DNA from: Nocardia nova NBRC 15556
GTDB taxonomy: Bacteria > Actinomycetota > Actinomycetes > Mycobacteriales > Mycobacteriaceae
Direction: 5' to 3'
Length of the DNA stretch: 64,000 nt
Assembly: GCF_001613005.1 (NCBI RefSeq)
Contig: NZ_BDBN01000005.1
Span: 93,690-157,689, forward strand
Shown here: piece after piece, positions 1-8,456 of the stretch
How positions within the stretch are numbered: position 1 is the first letter of the stretch
Layout: every line of letters begins with the position of its first letter
Translations under genes and position numbers: made by a program
Notes under the pieces: model-generated
What the model was told of the DNA's origin: nothing
What the model saw: the letters and a program-made list of their open reading frames with translations, nothing else
Database searches by the model: none

Positions 1-630
1 CGGCTCCGCGCCCAGGCGCCGCGCGAAATCGCGAGCCGGATCGATCACCGGGCCGAAGGTGCCCAGCCACGGCGCGGCGATCGCCACGAACTTGTCGACC
101 TTGTCCGAACCGCCCAGCCGCTTGACGAAGTAGTTGCCCACCAGATTGCCCTGCGAATGCGCGATCAGATCGACCTTCGCGGCGCCGGTCGCCGCCAGCA
201 CCCGGTCCACGAACTCCGCGAGCTGCGCCGAACTGTCCTCGATCGGCCGCATGCCGCCGATCGCCGAGAGCGGCCACGGCAGGTCGTAGGCGCCGTAGGT
301 CAGCGAGTAGACGCAATATCCCTCGTTGGCCAGCAGCGGCGCGTACACGCCCCAGTTCGTCTGCGCCCCGCCGCCGGTGCCGTGCACCAGCACCACGGGT
401 TCGGGATGCGCGGCGCTGGGCCGGCACGACCAGTCGTCGGCGCCGGGCAGGGAACCACCCGGATTTCGCAGCTCGTACGGAATGCCGGAGAAGAAGTTGT
501 AGTCCACCGGATATTCGGCGTGGGCCGCCGCTGCGGCGGTCACCCACAGGGTGCTCAATACCGCCAGGACGAGGATGGATCCGGGTAACCGGCGCAGCAG
601 ACGCGGCGCACGCACGGGACGAGACGACAT
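1..630 (-). CDS. Secreted lipase/esterase, alpha/beta hydrolase (3' end outside window)
   Basis: The frame opens at an ATG (630-628) and runs off the window edge, giving 210 N-terminal residues. Residues 1-37 look like a Sec signal peptide: an Arg-rich start (MSSRPVRAPRLLRRL), a hydrophobic core (ILVLAVLSTLWV) and Ala-rich A-A-A-H-A before the mature EYPVDY. A V-L-V-H-G-T-G-G segment fits the oxyanion-hole loop. A-H-S-Q-G with Ser159 is the nucleophile elbow. This matches secreted class-2-type triacylglycerol lipases/esterases of actinobacteria, which hydrolyse extracellular acylglycerols. The catalytic Asp and His lie beyond the window. Signal peptide and nucleophile are directly visible; substrate is inferred from the family. 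Confidence 0.85.
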   Translation of the reverse strand, partial: MSSRPVRAPRLLRRLPGSILVLAVLSTLWVTAAAAAHAEYPVDYNFFSGIPYELRNPGGSLPGADDWSCRPSAAHPEPVVLVHGTGGGAQTNWGVYAPLLANEGYCVYSLTYGAYDLPWPLSAIGGMRPIEDSSAQLAEFVDRVLAATGAAKVDLIAHSQGNLVGNYFVKRLGGSDKVDKFVAIAAPWLGTFGPVIDPARDFARRLGAEP

Positions 631-741
631 CGAGAGCTCCAAAAACTAGAACGCGTTTCAACACGCTAGCGGGAGCAGGGAACCGTGCGGATCGATACCG
701 GCGGGTAACCGGAATCGCGCGTCACATCCGGCGGACGGATC

Positions 742-1365
742 TCAGAGGTCGCGCTGCGAGATGATGCCGTTCTGGATGGCCAGCGCCGCCAGCCGCACCC
801 GCTTCTGATTCTGCGGCAGATCCTCGACGCCGAACTTCGAAAACAGCGCGCGCAGATGGGTTTTGATCGCATCCACGCTCAGATACAACTCGTCGGCGAT
901 CTGCTGATTGGAGGCGGGCGTGGCGAATTCGGTATTGCCGCGGTACGGGCGGCACAGCGCGATCAGAACCGCGCGCTGCGTATCGGTGAGTGAACGGGGA
1001 CTCGGCACCGAGCCGACGGAAGTCCGGGTCGCGTCGTCGACCGTACCGGTGTAATCGTGAAACGACAGCATCGAGGTCCCGACCCGGATGCGGTCGCCGG
1101 CCTCCAGCCGGCGGCGGCCGGCCAGCCGCTCGCCGTTGACGAAGGTGCCGTTGCGCGAGAGTCCGTCGTCGACGATCGTCCAGTGCGCGCCGAGGTATTC
1201 CACTGCCGCATGCAGTCGCGACACCTCGGCGTCCCAGCCCAGGGACAGATCTGCCTGCGGCGAACGCCCGATGGTGATGCGCTGATGATCCGGGGTCAGC
1301 GTCAGTTCGTGGCGGCGGCCGGTGTCGTCGATGAACCGGAGAAACGATTCGTGAATATTCGTCAC
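742..1365 (-). CDS. FHA-domain protein with C-terminal helix-turn-helix-like region
   Basis: I start this 207-residue protein at GTG 1365, because a G-rich ribosome site (GAGGGTGGGGG) lies just upstream and an FHA domain follows at once; longer readings add only Arg-rich out-of-character sequence. Residues about 25-100 carry FHA hallmarks: I-G-R-S, S-R-L-H, and N-G-T-F-V-N-G. FHA domains bind phosphothreonine, so it probably acts downstream of a Ser/Thr kinase. The C-terminal half (S-N-Q-Q-I-A-D-E-L, then V-D-A-I-K-T-H-L) resembles a LuxR/winged-helix DNA-binding segment with a putative recognition helix, suggesting a phospho-responsive regulator. The DNA-binding role is inferred. Confidence 0.8.
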   Translation of the reverse strand: MTNIHESFLRFIDDTGRRHELTLTPDHQRITIGRSPQADLSLGWDAEVSRLHAAVEYLGAHWTIVDDGLSRNGTFVNGERLAGRRRLEAGDRIRVGTSMLSFHDYTGTVDDATRTSVGSVPSPRSLTDTQRAVLIALCRPYRGNTEFATPASNQQIADELYLSVDAIKTHLRALFSKFGVEDLPQNQKRVRLAALAIQNGIISQRDL

Positions 1366-1485
1366 CGCGTTGCTACCCCCACCCTCGTACCGCCAGTGAC
1401 GTGGTCTGCATAGGCCCCATGGTGCCGCGCCGACGCGGCGACGAGCAAGATCACCACGCCGGGACCGTCCGGGTACGGCCGCACC

Positions 1486-1542
1486 GAAATACCGCGACCG
1501 CACGGAAATACCGCCGAGGCATCGAAATGCCGCTGCCGCCCG
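1486..1542. repeat. Three imperfect 19-bp direct repeats
   Basis: The 10-mer GAAATACCGC begins at 1486 and 1505 and recurs as GAAATGCCGC at 1524, so the spacing is exactly 19 bp twice. The remaining nine bases of each unit are diverged. The array sits between lsr2 and the FHA gene and its last unit overlaps the 5' arm of the hairpin at 1529-1574. No function is evident; it could be a degenerate protein-binding array. Confidence 0.6.
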
Positions 1543-1574
1543 GACGTCGCACGATTCCTCCGGGCGGCAGCGGC
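1529..1574 (-). terminator. Perfect 16-bp inverted repeat downstream of lsr2
   Basis: GCCGCTGCCGCCCGGA at 1529-1544 pairs perfectly with TCCGGGCGGCAGCGGC at 1559-1574 across a 14-nt loop. It lies 30 bp beyond the lsr2 stop, where a factor-independent terminator is expected. The downstream side on the minus strand has only a short ATTTC, so it is a strong hairpin with a weak U-tract, as is usual in high-GC actinobacteria. Confidence 0.7.
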
Positions 1575-1603
1575 ACAGACGCAGCCGGGTCTTTTCGACC
1601 GCA

Positions 1604-1969
1604 CTAGTTGTTGCGGCCGACTTCCTTGTGGTAGCTCTCCACGACATCGGCGGAGATGCGACCGCGCGCGGAAACCTTGTGGCCCTTACGCCGCGCCCAC
1701 TCCCGAATTGCCGCACTCTGTTCGCGATCCATGGAAACTCGGCCCTTCGGCGCACCGGTGGTCGCACCGACCGGCTTGCTGCGCCGGCGACCGCTCACCC
1801 GGCGGGCATTGGCAACCCACACGTCCAGCCCGTCCCGCAGCTTCGCCGCATTCGCCGCCGACAGGTCGATCTCGTACGAAACACCGTCGATCGCGAACTC
1901 GATGGTCTCGTCCGCAATGGACTCACCATCGACATCGTCGATCAGGCTAACGGTGACCTTCTTTGCCAT
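1604..1969 (-). CDS. lsr2: Lsr2, H-NS-like xenogeneic silencer
   Basis: This 121-residue protein is the actinobacterial nucleoid protein that binds AT-rich DNA and silences horizontally acquired genes. The N-terminal half ([12 protein letters not shown], then D-G-V-S-Y-E-I-D-L) is the dimerisation/oligomerisation domain. The C-terminal half has the Lsr2 DNA-binding region, with R-E-W-A-R-R-K-G and the minor-groove AT-hook-like R-G-R followed by I-S-A-D-V-V. A basic Arg/Lys/Pro linker (about residues 57-80) joins them. A ribosome site GAGAGGA precedes the ATG. It follows lysS as in mycobacteria, but clpC, its other mycobacterial neighbour, is absent here. Confidence 0.96.
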   Translation of the reverse strand: MAKKVTVSLIDDVDGESIADETIEFAIDGVSYEIDLSAANAAKLRDGLDVWVANARRVSGRRRSKPVGATTGAPKGRVSMDREQSAAIREWARRKGHKVSARGRISADVVESYHKEVGRNN

Positions 1970-2026
1970 GAGATGAACGTCCTCTCGAAATCGTGCGACC
2001 CGGATACCAGGCCGATGCCCGAGTCG

Positions 2027-2032
2027 AGAATA
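2027..2032 (-). promoter_or_regulatory. Candidate -10 element of lsr2 (TATTCT)
   Basis: On the minus strand TATTCT matches the actinobacterial TANNNT -10 pattern. It lies about 58 bp before the lsr2 ATG, implying a 5' leader of roughly 50 nt ending in the GAGAGGA ribosome site. No good -35 box is visible. Confidence 0.35.
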
Positions 2033-2083
2033 CCTCTAGATACGAAATTTCCAAGACGGGGAATCGGCATTCAAACCCGGTAC

Positions 2084-3649
2084 TCAGCGACCGGACGGAC
2101 GCACAATTGGGAACAGTATGGTTTCCCGGATTCCGAGTCCGGTCAGTGCCATCAGCAACCGATCGATTCCCATACCGGTACCGGTTGTCGGCGGCATACC
2201 GTGTTCCATGGCGGCGAGGAAGTCCTCGTCCAGCCGCATGGCCTCCTCGTCACCGGCGGCGGCGAGTCTGGCCTGGTCGACAAAACGTTCCCGCTGTACG
2301 ACCGGATCCACGAGTTCCGAATAGCCCGTAGCCAACTCGAATCCGCGGACATACAGATCCCACTTCTCCGTGACGCCCGGCTTACTGCGATGCTGGCGCG
2401 TCAAGGGTGAGGTCTCCACCGGGAAGTCCCGCACGAAAGTGGGCGCATAGAGCTTGTCGCCATAGCTGTGTTCCCACAGTTCCTCGACAAGTTTGCCGTG
2501 GCCGTAACCCTTGTCCGGAGGAATTTCCAGACCGACCCGATCGGCTAGCGCGAGCAATTCCGGAACAGTAGTTTCCGGCGTTACCTCGACCCCCAGCGAA
2601 TCGGATAGCGAGGGATACATCTCGATGGTGTTCCACTCACCACTCAGGTCGTATTCCGTACCGTCGGCGAGTGTGACGACCTGAGTGCCGAAGACCTCTT
2701 GTGCGACTTCCTGGATCAATTCCCGCATCATCCGCGCGGAATCGTCGTAGGTGCCGTAGGCCTCATAAGTTTCCAACATCGCGAACTCGGGCGAATGCGT
2801 CGAGTCGGCGCCCTCGTTACGGAAGTTGCGATTGACCTCGAAGACCTTCTCGATCCCGCCCACCACGCAGCGCTTCAGGAACAACTCCGGCGCGATGCGC
2901 AGATACAGATCCATATCCAGCGCATTGGAATGGGTGACGAACGGACGCGCCGCCGCACCTCCGTGCAAAGTCTGCAGCATCGGCGTCTCTACCTCGAGGA
3001 AACCCCTGCGCTCCAACGCATTTCGCAGTGCGCGCACGGCCGCCACCCGGGTGCGGGCCATCTCCCGCGCCTCCGGGCGCACGATGAGGTCGACATAGCG
3101 CTGGCGGACCCGCGACTCCTCGCTCATCTCCTTGTGCGCCACCGGCAGCGGACGCAGCGATTTGGCCGCCATCGACCACGAATCGGCCATCACGCTCAAT
3201 TCGCCGGTGCGGGAGGAAATCACTTCGCCGTGCACGAAGACGAAATCGCCCAGATCGACATCGGCCTTCCACGCCGCCAGCGCATCGGCGCCGACACCGT
3301 TCAGGCTGATCATCGCCTGCAGCTTGGTGCCGTCCCCCTCCTGCAGCGTGGCGAAGCAGAGCTTGCCGGTATTGCGCATGAAGATGACCCGGCCGGCCAC
3401 GCCGGCCTGCACGCCGGTGCTGGTGTCGGGCTCGAGGTCGGGATAGGCGGCGCGGATCTCGGCGAGGGTGTGGGTCCGCGGCACCACCACCGGATACGGC
3501 TCTACGCCCGCGTCGAGCAGCCGCTCACGCTTCTCCCGGCGGATCCGCATCTGCTCGGGAACGTCGACTTCCGCTGCGGCAGGATGCGATTGCCCCGCAG
3601 GAACCCGGCCCGCGGAGCCACCGGACGAAGGGCTTTTCGGGGTGCTCAC
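2084..3649 (-). CDS. lysS: Lysine--tRNA ligase, class II
   Basis: This enzyme charges tRNA-Lys with lysine using ATP in the cytoplasm. The 521-residue chain has an N-terminal OB-fold anticodon-binding domain (V-A-G-R-V-I-F-M-R, then [14 protein letters not shown]) and the class II catalytic core. Motif 2 is in [11 protein letters not shown] and motif 3 in [11 protein letters not shown], with the T-G-Y-S-E-L segment between. It starts at GTG. The first 30 or so residues (Ser/Gly/Pro-rich) form a low-complexity extension seen in many actinobacterial LysRS. It lies between the rhodanese and lsr2 genes on the same strand. Confidence 0.96.
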   Translation of the reverse strand: MSTPKSPSSGGSAGRVPAGQSHPAAAEVDVPEQMRIRREKRERLLDAGVEPYPVVVPRTHTLAEIRAAYPDLEPDTSTGVQAGVAGRVIFMRNTGKLCFATLQEGDGTKLQAMISLNGVGADALAAWKADVDLGDFVFVHGEVISSRTGELSVMADSWSMAAKSLRPLPVAHKEMSEESRVRQRYVDLIVRPEAREMARTRVAAVRALRNALERRGFLEVETPMLQTLHGGAAARPFVTHSNALDMDLYLRIAPELFLKRCVVGGIEKVFEVNRNFRNEGADSTHSPEFAMLETYEAYGTYDDSARMMRELIQEVAQEVFGTQVVTLADGTEYDLSGEWNTIEMYPSLSDSLGVEVTPETTVPELLALADRVGLEIPPDKGYGHGKLVEELWEHSYGDKLYAPTFVRDFPVETSPLTRQHRSKPGVTEKWDLYVRGFELATGYSELVDPVVQRERFVDQARLAAAGDEEAMRLDEDFLAAMEHGMPPTTGTGMGIDRLLMALTGLGIRETILFPIVRPSGR

Positions 3650-3715
3650 AGCGAACCACCCTATCGTGCGCCGGAAATCGTTCTGCGCGCGCCCGACCCC
3701 CGCTCACCCGGGCTA

Positions 3716-4153
3716 TTACAGCGAGACGAGTGCGGTGATCTCACCGGCCAGATGCGGTGCGCCGGCGGCCACCGACAGCAGCCCCGCGGCCTTTACCGCC
3801 TGGTAGCCACCGACCAGATCGGTGGCCCGGTGCAGACCCAGCTGCTGCAGTGTGGCTGCCGCCAAACTGGAGGTGTAACCCTCCGAGCAGACGATCACCC
3901 ATTCGCGATCGTGATCGGTGGCCAGGGCGAGCCGTGCGGGGCTGGTAGGGTCCAGCCGCCACTCCAGCACATTGCGCTCGATCACCAGGGCGCCCGGCAG
4001 GGTGCCCTCCTTGACCCGCTGGGCCTGCGGACGGATGTCGACCAGCAGGGCGCCGCGCGCGATCGCCTCCGGCAATTCGAACGCGTACATGCGCGTCAAT
4101 CGCGCACGCGCCGCCTCCAGCATGTCGTTGATGGTGAGATGCGGGTACGTCAT
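3716..4153 (-). CDS. Rhodanese-like sulfurtransferase
   Basis: This single-domain rhodanese of 145 residues transfers sulfane sulfur through a cysteine persulfide. The active-site loop is C-S-E-G-Y-T-S-S-L-A-A, matching CxxGxxS followed by the helix; L-L-V-D-I-R-P and G-G-Y-Q-A-V are the usual fold landmarks. Its ATG overlaps the cysteine dioxygenase stop by 4 bp (ATGA), so the two genes are probably translationally coupled and controlled together by the polycysteine leader at 4878-4919. This suggests a role in handling cysteine-derived sulfur. No membrane segment or signal peptide is visible. Confidence 0.9.
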   Translation of the reverse strand: MTYPHLTINDMLEAARARLTRMYAFELPEAIARGALLVDIRPQAQRVKEGTLPGALVIERNVLEWRLDPTSPARLALATDHDREWVIVCSEGYTSSLAAATLQQLGLHRATDLVGGYQAVKAAGLLSVAAGAPHLAGEITALVSL

Positions 4154-4809
4154 TTCACATCGCCTTCGGGCTGGTCGGTGAGCAAGGTCCGGGTACGTCG
4201 CAGCGTCCCGTGGCCGGTCACCTCGTAATACGACATGGCGGACAGAGGTGGTGAATACGCGTGCACCGAGAGCGTCGGATTCGACGGCTCGGGCACACCC
4301 GCGAACTGATCCGGGGCACGCACCACGTCGTGCACCCAGCCGAGCGGGAACGAGGCCTGATCACCGGCGGTGAGAGTGCGCTGGCGCAATTCCTTGCCGT
4401 TCCAGCGGAATTCCGAGAGCGCACCGCTCAGCACGGTGAGCGCGCCGAGCGAGCCGGCGTGGTCGTGCAATTCCGTCGACCGGTCCGGCACCCAGCTGAT
4501 CAGCCAGACATCGACCTCGTCGTCGGCGAGAAGCCGGACGGCCCAACGGTTTTCGGTGGGCCACACGCCACCGGACGGCAGCAGGTGGTCGAAGCGGCCC
4601 GCCATGACGTCCTCGGCGCCCTCGTCGGTCAGCCGCAGCAGATCCGCCGGGCGCAGCCGGGTCGGCAATGCGGACGACACCGAGCGATCGGTGATCTCGG
4701 CGGTGAGGCGGTTGGCCGGACGAGCGGGCGGCAACTGCCCCGTCCGACGCCGCGCGGCATCACCGCTCGCGACGGAGGTAACAGCAGAGGTGAGGACAGA
4801 GGAACGCAT
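4150..4809 (-). CDS. Cysteine dioxygenase family protein (cupin)
   Basis: This family oxidises cysteine to cysteine sulfinate at a non-haem Fe(II). I choose ATG 4809 (219 residues) because GGAG lies 8 nt upstream; a longer reading would run into the leader. The metal site is in T-E-L-H-D-H-A-G-S (two His), with the third His in G-W-V-H-D-V-V. The first 60 or so residues are Ala/Arg-rich and probably disordered. It is the first full gene after the leader ORF and overlaps the rhodanese start. Bacterial members can also act on 3-mercaptopropionate, so the exact thiol substrate is open. Confidence 0.88.
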   Translation of the reverse strand: MRSSVLTSAVTSVASGDAARRRTGQLPPARPANRLTAEITDRSVSSALPTRLRPADLLRLTDEGAEDVMAGRFDHLLPSGGVWPTENRWAVRLLADDEVDVWLISWVPDRSTELHDHAGSLGALTVLSGALSEFRWNGKELRQRTLTAGDQASFPLGWVHDVVRAPDQFAGVPEPSNPTLSVHAYSPPLSAMSYYEVTGHGTLRRTRTLLTDQPEGDVK

Positions 4810-4919
4810 GAGCGAAGCTCCAGGAGTAGTGGACGGCCGAGGGCGGATACGCAGCCTCGACAATCAGCCGAGGCGAATCAGCCTCGACAACACTCCTGGG
4901 TGCTCACGCGGAAAGTCAC
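4810..4919 (-). promoter_or_regulatory. Putative cysteine-responsive attenuator leader of the dioxygenase-rhodanese operon
   Basis: The leader has alternative pairings. The 12-mer TTGTCGAGGCTG occurs twice (4890-4879 and 4863-4852), and GCCTCG (4874-4869) between them can pair with CGAGGC of either copy (4886-4881 or 4859-4854). Two mutually exclusive hairpins are therefore possible. Separately, CCAGGAGT (4899-4892), inside the leader ORF just before its Cys codons, is exactly complementary to ACTCCTGG (4827-4820), which overlaps the GGAG ribosome site of the dioxygenase. A ribosome paused at the Cys codons would cover the first element and change which pairs form. The pairings are seen; the regulatory outcome is inferred. 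Confidence 0.6.
4878..4919 (-). CDS. Leaderless 13-residue polycysteine leader peptide (MTFRVSTQECCRG)
   Basis: A GTG at 4919 opens a 13-codon frame ending at TGA 4880-4878 and containing two adjacent TGT cysteine codons four residues from the end. A TAGACT -10 box ends 7 bp before the GTG, so transcription probably starts on the start codon and the message is leaderless. An in-frame GTG at 4907 gives a 9-residue alternative. Mycobacterial leaderless short ORFs with Cys runs are known to act as cysteine-responsive attenuators of downstream sulfur operons. The position before cysteine dioxygenase and a rhodanese fits that class. Its 68-nt distance to the main start holds the alternative pairings described for the leader. 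Confidence 0.72.
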   Translation of the reverse strand: MTFRVSTQECCRG

Positions 4920-4926
4920 GAGCCGA

Positions 4927-4932
4927 AGTCTA
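4927..4932 (-). promoter_or_regulatory. -10 element TAGACT for the polycysteine leader operon
   Basis: TAGACT on the minus strand matches TANNNT, and its last base is 7 bp from the GTG of the leader ORF, placing the transcription start on or next to the G. A clear -35 box is not seen. Confidence 0.55.
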
Positions 4933-4984
4933 GCAGGGTGACCAGCGCGTGCAAGGCGGTGTGTTTCACCCCATAGCGCGCCGG

Positions 4985-5779
4985 TCACGGGCGGCGGCGC
5001 TGCTGGTTGCGCTCGTAGACCAGACGGAGGCCGTCCAGGGTCAGATGCGGCTCATGGTGGTCGATGGTCTCGGATTCGGGGACGATCAGCGGTGCGGTCG
5101 GGCCCGTCGCCACCACCGACACATCGTCACCGGCGAAGGCGTCGAGTTCGTCGCGAATCCGGTCGATCAAACCGTCCACCAGGCCCGCGAAGCCGAATAC
5201 CGCGCCGGACTGCATACACTCCATGCTGTTCTTCCCCACCACCGAACGCGGGCGGGTCAGTTCCGCGCGCCGCAGCGCACTCCGGGCCACCAGCGCCTCG
5301 GTGGAGATCTCCACGCCGGGGGCGATCGTCCCGCCGAGGAACTCGCCCTTCGCCGACACCAGGTCGACACAGATGGCGGTGCCGAAATCGACCACGATCG
5401 CCGGCGACTCGAAACGATGATATGCCGCAAGGCAATTCACGATCCGGTCCGCGCCGACCTCTTTCGGATTGTCGACCAGCAGCGGGATTCCGGTGCGCAC
5501 ACCGGGTTCCACCAGCACGTGCGGCACGTGCGACCAGTAGCGACCCAACATGGTGCGCAACTCCCGCAGCACCGGCGGCACCGTCGACAAGGCCGACACC
5601 CCGACCACCTGGTCCAGCCGCTCGCCCACCAAACCCCGCACCTGCATGGCGAATTCGTCGGCGGTCAGCAGCGGATTGGTGTGCACGCGCCAGGTGTGCA
5701 CCAGCTCCGCATGCGCACCACTGCCCGAGAACAGGCCGATCTCGATACTGGTGTTGCGGACGTCGATCGTCAGCAGCAT
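4985..5779 (-). CDS. coaX: Type III pantothenate kinase
   Basis: This enzyme phosphorylates pantothenate, the first committed step from pantothenate to coenzyme A. The 264-residue protein has the ASKHA-fold signatures of CoaX: the N-terminal phosphate-binding T-I-D-V-R-N-T-S, the G-A-D-R-I-V-N segment, V-D-F-G-T-A with an acidic metal ligand, and G-G-T-I-A-P-G. It lies 21 bp after panD and ends the DUF2520-panC-panD-coaX run, so pantothenate synthesis and its phosphorylation are linked. In mycobacteria the CoaX homologue in this position lacks detectable kinase activity and CoaA does the job; whether this one is active cannot be told from sequence. Confidence 0.93.
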   Translation of the reverse strand: MLLTIDVRNTSIEIGLFSGSGAHAELVHTWRVHTNPLLTADEFAMQVRGLVGERLDQVVGVSALSTVPPVLRELRTMLGRYWSHVPHVLVEPGVRTGIPLLVDNPKEVGADRIVNCLAAYHRFESPAIVVDFGTAICVDLVSAKGEFLGGTIAPGVEISTEALVARSALRRAELTRPRSVVGKNSMECMQSGAVFGFAGLVDGLIDRIRDELDAFAGDDVSVVATGPTAPLIVPESETIDHHEPHLTLDGLRLVYERNQQRRRP

Positions 5780-5800
5780 CCTCGCCCCGCTGCCCGCGGC

Positions 5801-6220
5801 TCAGGCGAAGGTCAGCGAGCGCGGCGAGGTCAACCCCGAACCCTCCGGGGCGTGCGCCGGGTCCGAACCCAGCTCCACCGGACGGTTGCGGTCGTCGACG
5901 AACACCACCCGCGGCTGGTACTCGCGCAGCTCGGCCTCGTCCATCATGCCGTAGGCGATCAGGATGACGAGATCACCCGGATTCACCAGATGCGCTGCTG
6001 CGCCGTTGATTCCGATCACGCCCGAACCGCGCTCACCGGCGATCACATAGGTTTCCAGCCGGGCGCCGTTGTCGATGTCGACGATGCAGACCTGCTCACC
6101 CTCGAGCAGATCGGCGGCGTCCATCAGATCCGGGTCCACGGTCACCGAACCCACATAGTGCAGATCGGCGTGAGTCACCGTGGCACGGTGGATCTTCGAC
6201 TTCATCATGGTGCGCAACAT
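5801..6220 (-). CDS. panD: Aspartate 1-decarboxylase proenzyme
   Basis: PanD decarboxylates L-aspartate to beta-alanine for pantothenate. It is made as a proenzyme that cleaves itself between Gly24 and Ser25 to create the N-terminal pyruvoyl group. With the ATG at 6220 the Y-V-G-S-V-T site falls exactly at Gly24-Ser25, which supports this start, although a second Met pair lies four residues in. A ribosome-site-like AGGAAAGG precedes it. The core ends near residue 115; the C-terminal tail (G-S-D-P-A-H-A-P-E) is a family-specific extension. It is 14 bp from panC. Confidence 0.95.
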   Translation of the reverse strand: MLRTMMKSKIHRATVTHADLHYVGSVTVDPDLMDAADLLEGEQVCIVDIDNGARLETYVIAGERGSGVIGINGAAAHLVNPGDLVILIAYGMMDEAELREYQPRVVFVDDRNRPVELGSDPAHAPEGSGLTSPRSLTFA

Positions 6221-6234
6221 CGTGGTCGCCTTTC

Positions 6235-7260
6235 CTATGCGTCGGCCTGGGCAGGCTGGAAATCGGGGACAGCGTTGTGGCCGTCGGCGGGTGCGACGGG
6301 TCCGGAGGCGGCAGCCTGCGTAACCACGGAGGGCCCCGCGGACGCCGCATCGGACACCGCGGGAGGGACGGAAACGGGCACGTTGTCGATCAGGCGGGTG
6401 GCGCCGATGCGGGCGGCCACCAGCAGGCGAGCGTTCCCGCTGCTCGGAATGGGGCCCAGATCCGAACCACGCAACTCCAGATAGTCGACGTCGACACCGG
6501 TCGCACCGTCGAGCACCGAACGAGCCGCGGCCAGAACCGCGTCGGGCCCGCGCCCCGCCGCATGCCGGCCCGCGGCCAGCGCGGCGGACAGTGTGATCGC
6601 CAACTCGCGCTGCTGTTCGTCCAGGTAGCGGTTGCGCGAGGACAGCGCCAGGCCGTCGGACTCGCGCACCGTGGGCACCGCGACGATATCGACGTCGAAG
6701 TTCAGATCCCGGACCATCTGCCGGATCAACGTCAGCTGCTGATAGTCCTTCTCGCCGAAGAACGCCTCGTGCGGACGCACGATCTGCAGCAGTTTCGCCA
6801 CCACCGTCAGCATCCCGGCGAAATGGGTCGGGCGGCTGGCGCCCTCCAATTCGGCGCCGAGCGGTCCCGGATGGACCGAGGTGCGCGGGCCGTCCGGATA
6901 CATCTGGGCGACGCTCGGCGCGAACACCAGCGCCACGCCCTCCTCGCGCAGCAGCGCCACATCGCTGTCGAGGGTGCGCGGGTACTTGTCGAAGTCCTCG
7001 TTCTCACCGAATTGCAGCGGGTTGACGAAGATCGACACCACCACAACCTGATTCGTGCGCTTGGCGCGGCGCACCAACTCCAGATGGCCCTCGTGCAAAG
7101 CACCCATCGTCGGCACCAGCGCGACCGTGCGACCGACCCCGCGCAGTGCGGAGGTCACCGCCGAAACACCGGCCGGCTCGTGGACGACCGTGAGCTCGCC
7201 CGGGCGATACAGCTTGCGCAGCTGCTCCGGGGTCAGCTTCTTCGCTCCCGAATTCGACAT
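6235..7260 (-). CDS. panC: Pantothenate synthetase
   Basis: PanC joins pantoate and beta-alanine using ATP, through a pantoyl-adenylate. The 341-residue protein has the nucleotidyltransferase M-G-A-L-H-E-G-H-L motif (HIGH-like), F-V-N-P-L-Q-F, the G-E-K-D-Y-Q-Q pantoate/ATP region and the S-S-R-N-R-Y-L loop. Its ATG shares one base with the DUF2520 stop (TGATG), and GGAGGG gives a good ribosome site. The C-terminal 45 residues (Ala/Pro/Ser-rich) extend past the usual length of about 290 and look disordered. Confidence 0.95.
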   Translation of the reverse strand: MSNSGAKKLTPEQLRKLYRPGELTVVHEPAGVSAVTSALRGVGRTVALVPTMGALHEGHLELVRRAKRTNQVVVVSIFVNPLQFGENEDFDKYPRTLDSDVALLREEGVALVFAPSVAQMYPDGPRTSVHPGPLGAELEGASRPTHFAGMLTVVAKLLQIVRPHEAFFGEKDYQQLTLIRQMVRDLNFDVDIVAVPTVRESDGLALSSRNRYLDEQQRELAITLSAALAAGRHAAGRGPDAVLAAARSVLDGATGVDVDYLELRGSDLGPIPSSGNARLLVAARIGATRLIDNVPVSVPPAVSDAASAGPSVVTQAAASGPVAPADGHNAVPDFQPAQADA

Positions 7261-8243
7261 CAGTATCCCTCCAGCAGGCCGATCAGATCCGGATTCGTGC
7301 GGGCCAGCTGCGCCGTGCGCAGCGACATCGCGCGATAGCCGGCCGCCAGTTCCGGATCGGCCGCGGCCAGTGCCTCCAGGTGCGTCGAGACGGCGAGGGC
7401 GTCACCCCGCGCCACCGGACCGGTCAGCGCAGGCAGGCCGCGCCGCAGCGCGTTGTCCAGCGCCGCCGAGACCAGCGGCGCCAACATCCGCTCCGCCAAT
7501 CCGTTGGGCTGGTCGTCGACTACCTGCTGCCCCAGCAGGCCCGGACCCTCCAGCGCCGCCCGCAACGCCGCGACCGCATCGACGATCAGGGTGACCAGAT
7601 GATTACTGCCGTGCGCGAGAGCCGCGTGGTACAGCGCGCGATTCTCCTCCGGGACCCGCACCGGCTCGCCGCCCATCTCGATCACCAGCGACTGCGCGAT
7701 GGCATAGCCGATCTCGTCGGCCGCGGTGATGCCGAAACAGGCATTCGCCAGGCGGGCGGTGTCCTCGTCGTGGCCGGTGAAGGTCATCGCCGGATGGATC
7801 GCCAGCGGGCGGACATCGGTCAGCGGGGACAGGACGGCCACACCGTTGGCCCCCGAGGTATGCGCGACGATCGTTCCCGGACGGACCACCCGCGCCGCCG
7901 CCAAACCGGCCACCAGACCGGGCAGTTCACTGTCCGGTACGGCCAGGATCAACAGTTCGCTGCGCGCCGCGATCTCCTCGGCCGGCAAGATCTGCGATTC
8001 CGGCAACCGCGTGTGCGCCCGATGCCGCGACGCATCGGAAATCGCCGACACCCCGAACACCACGTGCCCGGCCCGCTCCAGCGCGACACCCAGCGCCGAA
8101 CCCACCCGGCCCGCCGACACGATGCCGACCGTCAGCCGGGCCGGCGCCGGATCACTGCCTGGTACAGCGGACGAGCCCGAGACCGCAGGCGCGGCGGGGC
8201 GCGACGAATCGGCCTCGTCGGGCCGCGAAAAATCGGAGGTCAC
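7260..8243 (-). CDS. DUF2520 Rossmann-like protein of the pantothenate operon
   Basis: This 327-residue protein has an NAD(P)-binding Rossmann start ([14 protein letters not shown]) preceded by a roughly 35-residue Ser/Pro-rich tail. A C-terminal helical DUF2520 domain follows ([14 protein letters not shown]). Homologues (Rv3603c type) sit immediately before panC in many actinobacteria. They resemble ketopantoate reductase and hydroxy-acid dehydrogenases in fold, which suggests a redox step in or near pantothenate synthesis, but no activity is established to my knowledge. It is the first gene of the pan run. Confidence 0.85.
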   Translation of the reverse strand: MTSDFSRPDEADSSRPAAPAVSGSSAVPGSDPAPARLTVGIVSAGRVGSALGVALERAGHVVFGVSAISDASRHRAHTRLPESQILPAEEIAARSELLILAVPDSELPGLVAGLAAARVVRPGTIVAHTSGANGVAVLSPLTDVRPLAIHPAMTFTGHDEDTARLANACFGITAADEIGYAIAQSLVIEMGGEPVRVPEENRALYHAALAHGSNHLVTLIVDAVAALRAALEGPGLLGQQVVDDQPNGLAERMLAPLVSAALDNALRRGLPALTGPVARGDALAVSTHLEALAAADPELAAGYRAMSLRTAQLARTNPDLIGLLEGY

Positions 8244-8370
8244 CGTTGTCCTCTCGGAAGGCGTTCCAGTCCCGCATGGCGGGTACCGGACGTTACGAGT
8301 CGAGAATAGGTAGTGACCGGGGGCGCTGCCAGAGGACCCGCGCGTGATATTTCCCTCAGTAGATTCGGCC

Positions 8371-8435
8371 TGCGCTTCGCTCCGGACCTTTGGCCTCCGC
8401 TTCGCTTCGGATCTTTGGCTTCCGCTTCGCTTCGG
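8371..8435. repeat. 25-bp tandem repeat, 2.6 copies
   Basis: Units begin at 8371, 8396 and 8421 (the last partial). They share the pattern TCCGCTTCGCTTCGG followed by ATCTTTGGCT, with a few substitutions in the first unit. The array lies between the diiron oxygenase stop and the DUF2520 start, on the boundary of an otherwise conserved core block. It has no coding sense in context. Confidence 0.75.
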
Positions 8436-8456
8436 CAGGGGTCTCGGCTGCCGCCC

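Noticed and set aside
742..1767. Long form of the FHA gene (341 codons)
   Set aside because: The added N-terminal 134 residues are Arg/Ala-rich, lie over the hairpin and repeats after lsr2, and overlap the lsr2 gene; GTG 1365 has a good ribosome site.
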